Assembly: GCA_037179385.1 (NCBI GenBank)
Contig: CM074190.1
Span: 6,648,284-6,712,283 of the forward strand
Reading direction: 5' to 3'
Source: Holothuria scabra
Lineage: Eukaryota > Echinodermata > Holothuroidea > Aspidochirotida > Holothuriidae
DNA: 64,000 nucleotides
Of the stretch, positions 37,490 through 48,261 are shown piece after piece (within the stretch, counting starts at the first letter, position 1; each line of letters opens with the position of its first letter). The position numbers and the translations under genes were made by a program. Below the pieces are notes generated by a model. The model was given only the letters and a program-made list of their open reading frames with translations, was not told where the DNA came from and made no database searches.

Positions 37490-37828
37490 TTCACCTGTAT
37501 TCACCTGTGTGCCACCTGACTAAGAAGGTGGCTGACGGGGAAGGGAGTCCCAGACTCATGTACTCCCCCATTAGATGCCTCAAGCGATCTTTAGTGAGGA
37601 AGGACTTGAACATGTTGATAGAGTTGCAATCGACAGCTTCAGGTGGTAACATAGTCCAAGCGTCGATGACCCTTTGTGTGAAGAAGTACTTCCTTGTATT
37701 TAGTTTACAATGACCCTTATATATCATGTGGCTGTGCCCTCTGGTAACTCCGTACCTCTTTTCAAAAAGACTACTAAAATTTAAATCATCAAAACCCATA
37801 AAAATACGGAAAATGAAGTGGTTCTCTC
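37490..37828 (-). mobile_element. CR1/L2-like LINE 3' fragment
   Basis: The minus strand encodes FEKRYGVTRGHSHMIYKGHC then KLNTRKYFFTQRVIDAWTML and PPEAVDCNSINMFKSFLTKD. This is the typical C-terminus of the reverse transcriptase polyprotein of a CR1/L2-like LINE (R-YFF--RV---W--LP---V----N-FK). The frame stays open to a stop, then the element ends in two direct ACAGGTGAAT units, like a CR1-type short-repeat tail. It inserted in the intron after the duplicate first exon. Confidence 0.8.
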
Positions 37829-38444
37829 TGTAAGGTTGGTTTTGAAAAAAATGTTTCAAAATTTGAACAATTTTCTCTTATAGGTTTTGTAACATTTCTG
37901 TTAAATTCTTTAGGAGTTCTTTTAACAAGCAGTATCAAGTAGTGACCAAATAGTTTACCTCAATAGGTTACCTCAATCTGTTAATGTTTAACTGCAAGCA
38001 ATTTTCTAGATAGTGGAAATATTACTACCTACGGCACAAAGGTACGTTCCACGAGATTCCAAGTAATTCTGTGTTGAAGTATTTTGTCTTGGACCAAATC
38101 AATACTAGAATTGTGGAAAAAAGTAATTGCGAGGCAAATACAAGGCCGAGTAAACGAACGTTTTCTGACTGCTTCACGGAAACCCTGGCATAGGCCTACT
38201 ACGTCATTTCGATGGAAAATGAAAATCACTTTTGGGAAAATCATAGAACCCTAAGTTATAGAGGCAGAAATTGCGGTGAGTTCCTTAGTCAAATTGAACG
38301 ACGTAAGCACAACTTTCAAACTAAACAAGCGCCCTCATTTTATGTAACCGAAAGGGCATGATGTCATTGCACCAATGCAAAAGTTCAACCGTGATTGTGA
38401 AAGAGTTCTCACAGTTCATTGGAAGAGTTCTCACGGCTTGGTCC

Positions 38445-38530
38445 AATAAAACCGACTCAAGTTAGTGAGATTGCTTCATTGCAAGATTTGCAAATATCAC
38501 TAAGAGCACCGATCCTTAAACACTTTCAAG
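38445..38530 (+). promoter_or_regulatory. Probable promoter / 5' UTR, small-protein copy 2
   Basis: TATA-like CAATAAAACC (38445-38454), then AGATTGCTTCATT (38468-38480) about 25-30 bp downstream, then CACTAAGAGCACCGATCC and the start codon in good context (CAAGATGG). The three homologous upstream regions keep these blocks while the sequence between them has diverged. Confidence 0.5.
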
Positions 38531-38551
38531 ATGGCGAGCAAAACTTTGTTG
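38531..38551 (+). CDS. Small secreted SMB-domain protein copy 2, exon 1
   Basis: Seven codons, MASKTLL, then GTAAGT donor in phase 0. With exon 2 (38844-38895) it forms a signal peptide of about 25 residues. The whole predicted protein is only about 60 residues: signal peptide, one cysteine-rich domain, and a three-residue tail. The gene therefore makes a small secreted disulphide-rich protein. I do not know a named orthologue. In other proteins somatomedin-B domains are protein-binding modules (vitronectin, ENPP family), but here the domain stands alone, so a role as a secreted ligand, inhibitor or defence peptide is only a guess. Confidence 0.75.
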
Positions 38552-38621
38552 GTAAGTGATTCTGGTCTGTAAGGTTGCAAGGTTTAAAAAAAATGATTCA
38601 GATTTTGAACAAATTTCTTTA

Positions 38622-38652
38622 TCGGTGTAATACCATTTCTGTATTACACCGA
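38622..38652. other. Perfect 12-bp hairpin in intron 1 of copy 2
   Basis: TCGGTGTAATAC, loop CATTTCT, GTATTACACCGA. The homologous place in the upstream duplicate (about 37880-37910) has the loop sequence but no such stem, so the hairpin is specific to this unit. Confidence 0.6.
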
Positions 38653-38843
38653 AGAAGTTTCTTTAAACAAGCAAAAGTTAAATTGCGACCGAATACGTTA
38701 ATTAAATGTTTTAGTGCAAGCAATTTGATCGATAGTGTAAATATTATTACATAAAAGGCACATGGTCATTCCAGTTGTGTGGTGTAACTTTTTTCTCTCC
38801 GTAATTTCTTGGCTAATATATACTGCATGTATCTCTTATACAG

Positions 38844-38895
38844 CTCATAATGGTTTGCCTCGTCGCAATGGCAATTTTATCCGTTGAAGTGTGCG
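38844..38895 (+). CDS. Small secreted SMB-domain protein copy 2, exon 2
   Basis: 52 bases after a TATACAG acceptor, encoding LIMVCLVAMAILSVEVC plus the first base of Gly, with a GTGAGT donor (phase 1). It is the hydrophobic core and cleavage region of the signal peptide. Cleavage is expected near VCG/QC, just before the first domain cysteine. It is 52 bases long like its paralogue at 25480-25531, with coding changes spread through it. Confidence 0.82.
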
Positions 38896-39740
38896 GTGAG
38901 TAGGCTACTAAAACAATATGCATATGTAATCATTTTTAACAACCAAATTTAAAGAAAAATGTCAGTTTTTCCCTTCCGTTTAGTTCGTTGTTTCGACAAA
39001 AAATTAACAAAAATTCCTGTGGAAAAGGACAGTGTTACCGGTGGCGCATAGTAGGGGGTGGGTCTCAGCTGTTTGAGTCTACCTCACCGAAGGGTGGTTG
39101 GTGAGCTCTGTGATTAGCTTTATTTCAGCTGTATTTTTCAACAGAGCTCAGGGGCTCAGGCAAATTTTAGTTGTCTAGAACGTAGACATCCCATATCCCT
39201 ATTAGACCCATCCAGCAGTAAAGGTCCACTTACGCCCACCGTCCTTCCCATATAGCTAAATTTGCCTGTGTACGGCCATGCTTATACAAGCATGGGAAAT
39301 GTCAATTCCGGCTATCTGAGGTGTTGCAATTTTTCAGAATTGTAAAGTCTGCACCATCCAATGACGTCGCTCCGTTTAGATAGTCCTTCGGAGTGATCAC
39401 CTAGTGTACTGCCACCCCCCATACTTTGGGGAAAATCCTTTTTATACGCCACTCAAAGAGCTGGTTTCAAACGGAATCGGAGCTCACGGGGAAACCGCCT
39501 TGGTCGATTCCATCAGCCGTTACCAGGTTACTCTATAATACTTATATACCCTACAGCATGCATCAAATTGACCCGCCATGTAACGTACCTTCCCATCCAA
39601 ATCAATTTGCATCGGGGAAAAAGAGCTACATTTCACTTATATCTTTTCGTTCCTCTTCAAAGCATTATTCATTATATTTAAAGACTTACATATTGCATAT
39701 TTTAGGTCAACCAAGCATTCCCTACCAAATTTCTTATTTA
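38896..39740. other. Intron 2 of copy 2, no recognised feature
   Basis: It includes a GC-richer stretch (39030-39430) not shared with copy 1, hence an insertion of unknown type. An open frame at 39426-39746 shows no domain. Confidence 0.4.
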
Positions 39741-39744
39741 AGGT

Positions 39745-39925
39745 GAAGGCTGGGTAAGATGGAGTTTTAAGGCCGAGTTTCTAACCGATTGGTTCAAGTC
39801 TAGCTGGCCACGGCCTTTTCAAGTTGTGGTTCACTGGCTTGTTTTCCCTACTCCATTACTTATGCGGAGCACCAATTACAATGGCAGTGGGTTCGGTTTT
39901 TAAAATCTTTGGTAGAACCGGCCAT
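39745..39925 (-). repeat. tRNA-derived SINE, copy E (head missing)
   Basis: On the minus strand it carries CCACTGCCATTGTAATTGG, TCCGCATAAGTAATGGAGTA, CACAACTTGAAAAGGCCGTG and AGACTTGAACCAATCGGTTA. The tRNA-like head is truncated. It sits in intron 2 of small-protein copy 2. Confidence 0.7.
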
Positions 39926-40910
39926 AATTGAGGAGAAAAATATTGCCACATGAACCAACCATTAAACAAAAAATTCTACTATACAAATTTAAGTTGAGGT
40001 GACTACAAATTTCCTGTAAGACTATTTCTGTTGGGCATACAAGATCACCCGCACTCTCCTCTTCCACTTATAAATGAACCAGGATAGAGAATGTGTTCAT
40101 TATTGAACGCCTTTCGGGGTCATTATTGCTAAACCGTTGCTTTTTTAGATCGAATTTTCAAAGTATTCCCTTCAAATGTACCCACACCTAGCTCTTTATT
40201 TTGTCTGCTGTCAGTGTAACTGAAGAAGGTATATAAATAAGACATTTTGAGAGCAAAAACTTTAAACTTAGTCAGTTATAATTTACACTTGGTATACTCC
40301 AAGGATGATTCGGTTTCTATTGAACCCAGGTCATTCAGCCGCCTTACCATACCCCAAATTTAAGATCTGATTTAATTTATTTTTTTATTTTTTCAATATT
40401 TATGTTGATGTTAATTTTTTGGTCGATTTTTTGGTCTATGAAGGGTTGGTGAGCAACCGCCGGAGTTGTCAAATTACAAAAAAAACTACCGTGTTTTCTC
40501 CCTGATCAGGACCTAAATTTAACAATTTTTTCGCCACTGAAGATTTAACTTTCTTTCACAACACAAATGGCAACCATCCCTGCTCCGGTGGTGGTATATG
40601 AATTATTTTTTAGCTTTACGAAAAACGTATGTATGGGAAATAACGCAAGATTTATTTATTTTTTTTTATATTTTTTTTGGTGGGGGGGGGGGGGGATTTG
40701 GCCTCGCTAGTACGAGGGCAACTTATTAAGGGAGAGAAAACCCTTTGACGAAGTATCAGTACACTGACTATAGCTGTCGGTCATTTGACCTTATTTTCAT
40801 TCAAGCCTGACCCGCCCCAGTTCTCTCATCGCAGGTACTGATTAAAAGGAAAGGATTTGTTAACTTAATTATGAAGTCGAAATTGTGTTGTTTCCCTTTG
40901 TGTTTTTTAG
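39926..40910. other. Intron 2 of copy 2, no recognised feature
   Basis: AT-rich, with poly-T and a poly-G run near 40680-40695. No elements were delimited. Confidence 0.45.
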
Positions 40911-41013
40911 GACAATGCACAGGCAGAATCCCATGTTATGAGTCGAGTACTTGCAGCTGTGAGCCAAACTGTCACAGTCACGGTGACTGTTGCTGGGATG
41001 TCTTTAAGTGCAA
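40911..41013 (+). CDS. Small secreted SMB-domain protein copy 2, domain exon
   Basis: 103 bases, acceptor TTTTTTAG, donor GTAAGT, entering in phase 1 and leaving in phase 2. It encodes the whole cysteine domain: QCTGRIPC, then TCSCEPNCHSHGDCCWDVFKC. The eight cysteines have spacing C-x5-C-x5-C-x-C-x3-C-x5-CC-x5-C. The core C-x-C-x3-C-x5-CC is the same as in somatomedin-B domains (vitronectin: C-x3-C-x9-C-x-C-x3-C-x5-CC-x6-C, from memory). Two loops are shorter or longer than usual, so it is an SMB-like rather than a standard SMB domain. The frame is fully open, unlike copy 1. Confidence 0.85.
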
Positions 41014-41724
41014 GTAAGTCGGAACATAAAGCAAGTTTGGATTTTTATAACTAGAAATAGACTCATTCACGTTCACGTCATTGGTTGGTACTGGTTGGCA
41101 TAGAGCATTCGCAAGAACATATACGAACGCATTGGGTTTTGCGCGTGAAGTGATATTGCGATTGCGGACAGAATATAGACGAATTAGAATCTACTTTTCA
41201 TTGTGTCGAAATGTACGCGTACCTTATTTACTCTTATTGCAAAGTAGACGTGACGTACATTTGTTGGTAAACATGAGTAAGTCTATATGAGGGTGGATAT
41301 TTTATCCTCTAGAAAACACTCTAAAAGAACAGAATACTCTCAATGTCAAGTTATCGCAAATAAACCACTAGTCTTATTCTTCTGTTGAATCATTTAAACA
41401 ATGAATGAAGAAGATTTAAGGTTGTATTTCGGGACTGAAGCAGCCACTATTGGGGTCCATTGGCTTTAAATCGTCTTCATTTGTCTACATGAGTTACAAG
41501 CCCTCATACACAGTGAAATTGAGGCAATCAAAAGACAATTTAGTGTACAACCATCCATAATACAGGTAAGCAAGGAAACTGAAAGATTTACAGGTGATAG
41601 ACCCCAGTTATGGTCGACCGAAATTACACCATCACTTGCTGTTCAGACTATTCTTCTATAACCAATGTCACCACACGGTTATGAAAACAGTGCCTGGCAC
41701 GATTGCGTTTGATTCAAGTTCACA

Positions 41725-41776
41725 AAGGTTAAATAGGCTAGATGGAGTTTTACGGCCTAGTTTCCAACCAGTTGGT
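41725..41776 (-). repeat. SINE tail fragment
   Basis: The reverse complement of ATGGAGTTTTACGGCCTAGT and TTCCAACCAGTTGGTTTA matches the 3' end of the SINE family. It directly abuts the TTAA MITE at 41777. Confidence 0.55.
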
Positions 41777-42069
41777 TTAAAGGCCCAGTTCTATCACCCC
41801 AAACAGTACCAATTCTCCTAACATTCTTACTTAAGCCCCTCCCACACTTGTCTGAAATTCATCCTCATCCAGATACAATCAAGTTTATTGCTTCAAGGTG
41901 AGTATAGAAAAACTAATCAAAACACTCTCAGTGCCGTTCATGCTGTGTTATATAAGCTTTGGTACTCTGCATTGTTTGAATTAACTGTCAATCAAAGAGC
42001 TGAGCCAATGGAGAATTTTGGTTCCCCGTGCCAAAATTGTAGTTTGGGGTGAGAGGTTTGGCCCTTTAA
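41777..42069. mobile_element. TTAA-flanked MITE, copy 4
   Basis: TTAA at 41777-41780 and 42066-42069; ends AGGCCCAGTTCTATCACCCC and GGGGTGAGAGGTTTGGCCCT. It is the best-preserved copy for showing the inverted ends. It is opposite in orientation to copy 1 and lies in intron 3 of small-protein copy 2. Confidence 0.8.
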
Positions 42070-42389
42070 GCCGAGCCGTCCACACACCATACAAACCATA
42101 CATATCATACATACTAAACAAACTACCTTCCCCCAGCACGAGATCCGCAGTTGCACCCGTTTTGACTAGCTCTGTTTCCGTTGGCATGCCCCTTCCAATA
42201 TTGCTTAGGACTCCTATGGACCAATCAGTTTGCGCACAAACTTTAAACCAGCTCGTTCGATATCTGTTACCTTTCAACACGACTGAGCAGGAATCAGCAC
42301 TTCTGCCCCTCAGATTTGAGCTCCGCGAGGACTTAGATAAGATTTGAAACACCAACACGAATGAAAGTGTTATGCAATGTAATACCGTT

Positions 42390-42545
42390 CAAATACTGTT
42401 GAAGTCCTCCCATTTAGTCGCCTCTTACGACAGGCAGGGAATACCGTGGGCATATGCCCCCAGTCCACAATGGGAGAGCATGGGCGTAGGCTGCAGGCGC
42501 GGACGCACCTCCCCGCACCAGGTGGAGTACCCCTTAAAATGAGTA
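42390..42545 (-). repeat. SINE-like repeat with CTGTCGTAAGAGGCGACTAA
   Basis: On the minus strand it reads GGAGGTGCGTCCGCGCCTGC, then GCCCATGCTCTCCCATTGTG, then GGTATTCCCTGCC joined to CTGTCGTAAGAGGCGACTAA. The last motif (GTCGTAAGAGGCGAC is an inverted repeat) is one I recall from invertebrate SINE central domains and other dispersed repeats. The family assignment is uncertain. Confidence 0.45.
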
Positions 42546-43393
42546 AAAAAATGGGCAAAAAAAAAAAGCTCAGCAAGACAACTTGACTGCTTTACCTAGC
42601 ACATCAGTCTTGAGCTTATAAGAGGACACATATCAATTTATCTAACAGATTTCGTATGCGCCACATTGCACTTATAAAAGGAGTGAATTGGGGATAATGT
42701 TTATAGGAGGTATATCGATACATTGAGACCTGTTTGTAAGGATTATGCACCCTTCACGGCTGCGACGTTTTTGCAGTTTTCTGGGAATTCACTGGCAAAT
42801 ATCCGCATGAAAAAAGTAAAGTATGAGGTTAGGTGTTGCACGATCTGACGTTATATAGAGAAACGCAGAAAGAATGTTGAGCTAAAATTGAGGGCTGAGA
42901 GCTTTGGGAAGACTATAGAAAAACGGATAGCCACCAACAGTTGGCATAAAGCGTACTAGAAAACGTCTGGATAAAAATATCCCATAGATCGCCGGAAATC
43001 GCTCTTACTTTTAGGCTTTGCAAACTTCTTAAAATGTTTTCTGCCAGAATTTTCTAGGAATAGTTCCTTATATTCTTACAGTAAAATTTGGCAGTGAGAA
43101 CTTTATAATGAGAGTCTTTATCGTGGAATACAGTGGCAATATGTTAGACATTTTGAAGACTCCTTCGTACTTGCAAGTTGTTTGCCGTTAGTTTTTTTAC
43201 GTTCTAGAAACAGACGTTTGATGGATGGGAATTTCTCCACTGTCGACATCCAATTTGAGGACAAAATCAATCATACTGTCAAGGGTCGGCGATAATTGGG
43301 GGCACAAGGAAGTCCCACTACCGATTTCTAAAACAAATGGAAATTATTTAAATGATCTTAAAAGACGTTTAAGATGTAGACTTTTGTAGGAGG

Positions 43394-44309
43394 TACATAG
43401 GTGGGGGAAGCGGCGGAAGCGGGGCCGGGGGGACTGTCCCTCAATACTTTTTTTGAGATTTCGGAGGAGGTAAGGCAACCCCAATACCTGAATGTCGCTA
43501 AATATTTTTCCAAAAGATCAATAGGCCTATTTGGGAATTAAGTACGTTTTAAGTTAAGTATCATTTTGTGTTAGCATGATGTCGACTAAATTCTCTCATG
43601 ATTTAGTAGCCCTAATATGTTCCAATTTTTCATTTGCCGCATATACAGACCCTCCAAATGAGAGTGCGTATATCTTTGGTTGTGTTTCATAAAACACATG
43701 TACATCAGACTAGCGCCTACACCTTTACACCTTAAGCTGACAAACTCCAACATTAAATTATGAGATGTCGAAACATAGCAATAGCTCAATAATTAGTAAT
43801 ACCTACACAACGGTACTTTTCTGCTTCAATTAAGTCCCCTACAAAGCCTAAAATGTCAGAGCTTTCGGGGCCCCATGCATATTGCCTCGTGATTTTAAAA
43901 AGGACTCCCCATTGATAAAATTCCCAACACTGTTTGACTCTCTTAAAAATGCCGTGTCTCAAATAATCAAATTATCAAATTTTGAGTAGCTTCAACATTT
44001 TGGCTTTACTCCCGAAAATTAATGTTAAGTATGTTTCTCCTTAATCAAATGCCATAGTACTTCCCGATTCCTTTCTCATCCCTTACCTCACATCACTCCT
44101 AAATTAAATTCATAGTTTAAAATCCTTAATTTGAATATGATTTTTGATCATTTGGGGGCCTCTCAAATCATTAAAATCGTCGAGCTTCTCTTGACCCCAC
44201 GCCGACGAAGTTTTGCGCTTCACGCAAAATCGGACGCCTTACGGTGTCAACACTATGTCGGCTGCCGAAAACTTGTGGTCCCCAATATAAAATATCTTCC
44301 GCCGCCTAT
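43394..44309. mobile_element. Possible old hAT-like element
   Basis: The left end has CATAGGTGGGGGAAGCGGCG and the right end CTTCCGCCGCCTATG. The inverted similarity is partial and there is no clean target duplication. It may be a worn element. Confidence 0.35.
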
Positions 44310-44406
44310 GGGGTAGGTGAGGTGCGTTTTCAACGGAGTGTTGCATCTATTGCATTCATTTCCTATCACAAATAGCTCTTAACTATCAAAATTTTCGGAC
44401 GCCCCT

Positions 44407-45933
44407 CAGTGGCGTAGCCAGGATGGGATGTTTGGGGGACCTGTTACCTTTTGGGCTTTAAAACCCCTCCAGATGGCCGGAAACGGCACTTCCCATGTTT
44501 TTTAAGCTGGATGTGTCCAGCCTTGAAATACGAATCTCATGTCTGCGACTTCGCAAATAATGAGAATAAAAAATCAATCTATGAAAAATGGTAATTCATA
44601 CACTTTTTAGGGACCCCAAAACTGGGCACTTCTGATCTGTGGCCTGGGGGATGAGACTGGAGGGAACCGGTATCTCCTTTTCTCTTGAGAAAAATTGTAA
44701 ACTTCAGAAGGACGTAGATTGCAAATGCTCAATATTTGAATCTAAGCGGAGCGCCACCATCAGTTGGCGCGGAGCGTACAAGAAAATGTTGGGCTTTAAA
44801 CCCCCCTCTCCAGATGGCCGAAAACGGCACTTCCCACGTGTTTTAAACTGGATGTACCCAGCCGCAAATGCGGCAATATTTGAATGGATTTCAGCTTACC
44901 TAAGACAGTACCTTACCCTTTAACACACAACTTTTTAAACCAAAAGTAGTTTTGTCCCCCTCTGAGAAACTCTCTTTGCGTTAGATTTCCTAGATGCAAA
45001 ATGGTGCTATAATTGGCAAAACTTTGAACTGATTATAGGCCTAAGTTTTAGGAGTTTCCCTTTTTGGGGAGCATGAAAAATATCAAAATATTTTTAGTTT
45101 TTGCAGAGATTTTACAAGGGATATACATACTACCAAAGAAACAATGTGAAAACTGGTTCAGTATTTGTTCATCGGTACATTACGTAGTCAAAATTAAAAC
45201 ACTACGAATAAATCTCTCAAAATAATTGAACCGCAAAGCAGAAGTATGGATCATGTGGGTAACACATGAAATCTGGACCTCATGGACATTTTACAAATCC
45301 CCCGGACGCCAGTCCCAACTAGTAAAAAGAGGACTTGTCGAAAAAAAATCGTCCTTCAGTGGTGCTTGTCATGGGCAGGAGTGAGGCACGACATAGGCCT
45401 ACTTTGGAAAGAAAGAATTTACCGAAGGCAGTACCTTACCCTTACCTGCTTACGGCATATTTTGTGTATGATAAAGTACAGGAATGGTCGTGTAAGAGTG
45501 GTCTCCAGCGTAGGATTGCTTTATTTTCAGTAAATCAATCAGCCATCCGAAAGGCAGAAAGGGTCTTAACCTAAGTCACATTAAAGTTGCTCGTCGAGAC
45601 TTTCGTCTCATCTTCGAAGTGAAATGCAATAAGCGACAGTGCAGATCACAAACGGTAACTAATTTAGTGAAAGTAGGCATTTTGAAGTTATTACTTGATT
45701 TCATACGTGCGCACAAAATTCACACGTTCATCCATGTTTTCTTTTTTAATTTTTACAAATAAAATGTACATTTTATTTATTTACTGTTTTGAAGGAAATA
45801 CTTCAAAGTTTATTTCCGTTCAAACGTTTTAATTTTTTTCAATTACTTTATCAGGAAGCAAAAAATCTGGGGTGGGGGGCTGGAGAAAATCTGGGGACCT
45901 AGGTCCCCCGGCCCTCCCGTGGCTACGCCACTG
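44407..45933. mobile_element. Non-autonomous hAT-type element, 1.5 kb
   Basis: The left end CAGTGGCGTAGCCAG and right end TGGCTACGCCACTG are inverted repeats. The flanks ACGCCCCT (44399-44406) and ATGCCCCT (45934-45941) agree at 7 of 8 bases. Inside are two copies of a GGGCTTTAAA-CCCCTC-CCAGATGGCCG stretch, and the stem-loop GCGCCA, loop CCATCAGT, TGGCGC (44751-44770). No transposase was found. It lies in the long intron 3 of small-protein copy 2. Confidence 0.82.
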
Positions 45934-46074
45934 ATGCCCCTGCACTTTATAATTTCCTTCAGTGTTGTTCCTTAATTACCGAAGACTTTAAAAATGAAAG
46001 CTACTGGCATTGAACTTGGTTAAAAAACACACCAGTGAGCCACTTCTGAAAAATATAGCCATGTTCGGCCCGAC

Positions 46075-46130
46075 TGAAACTAATTGGTAAGAAGCTGCGC
46101 CGTAAAACTTCATCTAATTCTTACTCGATC
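46075..46130 (+). repeat. SINE tail fragment
   Basis: ACTGAAACTAATTGGTAAGA and AAACTTCATCTAATTC correspond to the end of the tRNA-derived SINE. The rest is missing. Confidence 0.4.
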
Positions 46131-47249
46131 ATGTCAATACCTTCCGGGAACAACTTTCGGAGAAGCACCAAAGCAAATATTGAAAGCTGTTTACGAATTA
46201 CCAGGCAAAATAAAGGCTTTTTGAGTGGCATGAAGGTTTGTTGTGCAATTGGAAGTGCCAAGGTGCAGAACCTGATTTTGTGTTTTGTCATGGAAATCTT
46301 CTTTGAATGAACTAATCTCGGCGCGCTTCGCCCATTTCTTACTACTTACACTCCGCCACATGACAATTTTAAGTCAGTAGCCGTTAGGGGGCCTTAAGAT
46401 GAAGGTTTGTTCACGAAGTATCGTTTTCTAAGATAAAATGCTTCCTGTTTCCACTTAGCCAAAATTAGAATTCACATTTCCGCCATATGATTAATTAAAA
46501 GATCTCAACGACTGCACCATTTTGCAGCTAAGCAACCTTAAATTAACAAATATTTCTCAAAGGGGGAAGGGGCCGTTCCCCGGGACGGTACACTTACATA
46601 GTGACAAAGTAAGGATTCCTGTGACACAAAGAAAGGTGCAATTTATGCAGACTTCGGGATTGATTGAAGTGACCTTGTTCTTCCGCCTATACACACGCTT
46701 GTCCAGGCCTCTTTGGATTGAGTTCCACCTTCTCTAAAAACGCACCACCCAGGCTCAGACCAGCCTACGCTCCGGAGGAGTCACCGCGCCATTTCAAGTT
46801 TAGAATCTATCTATAAAGCATCTAATAATATATAGTACATTGTAAATGTATGTAATACCTAATAATACTCCTCACTTAGTAACCCTTAGACCCCTTTCTA
46901 ATCAAGGACAAACTATTGCAAACCATTTCAGACAGACCCATAGTAGCCCACATTGAATTTAAATTGCGTGACGTAATATTATTCTTTTGAGTATGTGAGC
47001 TACTGACGGTAATTTAATCCAACTCATTTTAATACAATTTATTTCTCATATGTACAAAACGCACTTACAAAAGTATCAACAAAGAATAAAGATTTCGATA
47101 CATGAAGGAGACTAGAAAAACCATTACTGTGAACCAAACCTTTTTACTTTGAAAAAATAAAAACAAAGCTAATAAATGAAATGAGAAAAAAAGGTACATG
47201 TCAAAGTAGATGGCAGTATAAAAATATTATACTCAGAGCCATATATTAG

Positions 47250-47720
47250 GAGTTTGAAGTGATACCCTGCCGAGAAGAAACGATTTTAGACTCTTTTTAA
47301 AAGTCCGAAGAAAATCATTCTCTTTTTAAATCAGGGGAAACATTTGCCAAATATTAAAACAATAATTCTGAACTGAAATTTTCCATGTAACGTAATATGA
47401 CGTGTTACTGAAAAGAGACTAGGCTATTCTTTCAAGTATATGCACTGGAATTAGGATTACATTCGGTAGTTTGATAAAATTTAGCAACACTTCCGCTAGC
47501 AAATCATTACAATATTTGAATACGATCACGCCTATGCAATACGTTTGGATGTGTTTAATTTTCAAAAGGTTGCATTCTAAGAAGTAGGAAAAATTGATTG
47601 GTTGTGTGCAGTCTGGGCTTCTATGTGAGTCAAGTATTCTATTTTGCAGAGCGTGGAGACTTAACAGGTTAAGCAGGCAGGTGTAATCACACATCTCTGG
47701 GTTAAGGACAGTGACACATG
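47250..47720 (-). mobile_element. LINE reverse-transcriptase C-terminal fragment
   Basis: The minus strand frame has CDYTCLLNLLSLHALQNRIL, then KHIQTYCIGVIVFKYCNDLL, and further down WKISVQNYCFNIWQMFPL and FKKSLKSFLLG after frame breaks. The order (N-L-L---R, then I----VFK, then a final FK--LK-FLL) is that of a LINE C-terminus. It is degenerate and lies in intron 3 of small-protein copy 2. Confidence 0.5.
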
Positions 47721-47950
47721 CTGTGCCACAGACTATAATATCGTAAGAAAGTCTGGAGTAAATAAAATCATCATACGGTACATTTTAATTGCCATATTAG
47801 CTGGAAGAATGTAACTAATGTGATAAAAAATATCAATATACTTCAGGAGAGAATTACTATAGATGTACAAGCTGTTGCTGATTAAGAGAAGAAGCACTTA
47901 TCGCATCGTATCGTAACTCTTGTTATTTTTGTTTCGTTCTTGATTATCAG

Positions 47951-47960
47951 CTTTGGATGA
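47951..47960 (+). CDS. Small SMB protein copy 2, last coding exon
   Basis: After a TTGATTATCAG acceptor, one base completes the Asn codon left by the domain exon, then Phe, Gly and a TGA stop (47958-47960). The protein thus ends three residues after the last cysteine. Downstream, CTCCAGATGCTACGCAAGAT, CGCATGTATCTGACTG and GTCTAATCGCATG are shared with 28670-28780 after copy 1, consistent with a common 3' UTR. The exon call depends on this paralogy. Confidence 0.55.
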
Positions 47961-48261
47961 GACCTGGTACAACTCTCCAGATGCTACGCAAGATTAACGC
48001 ATGTATCTGACTGACATAGGAGACACTGAACACTGCATGGATAAATAATTGATTCTCTAACATGTCATTGGTGAAAGGGGTCTAATCGCATGTAACACAA
48101 GCTGAATAAGATGAAGAAAAATTTCAATTTTGTTTTTATATTTCATTGATCATTTTAATGTATGAGTATCAAGCACAGAGCAAGAATCAAATTAAGATAA
48201 TCCATCACGTAGTATCTCCAGAGGTAGAGCAGAATTTGAAAATTATTGATAGTTGGCTAGT

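Larger units (their letters stand above)
36960..38020 (+). repeat. Tandem duplicate of promoter, exon 1 and intron start
   Basis: This 1.07-kb unit is homologous to 38030-38760. Shared in order are AGTAATTCTGT, AAAAAGTAAT-GC-AGGCAA, GTGAGTTCCTTAGTCAA, GAAAGGGCATG, AATAAAACCGACTCAAGTTA, first exon ATG, and after the exon the intron stretches GTAAGG, TTTGAACAA and GCAAGCAATTT. A LINE fragment (37490-37828) interrupts the intron in this unit only. Confidence 0.8.
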
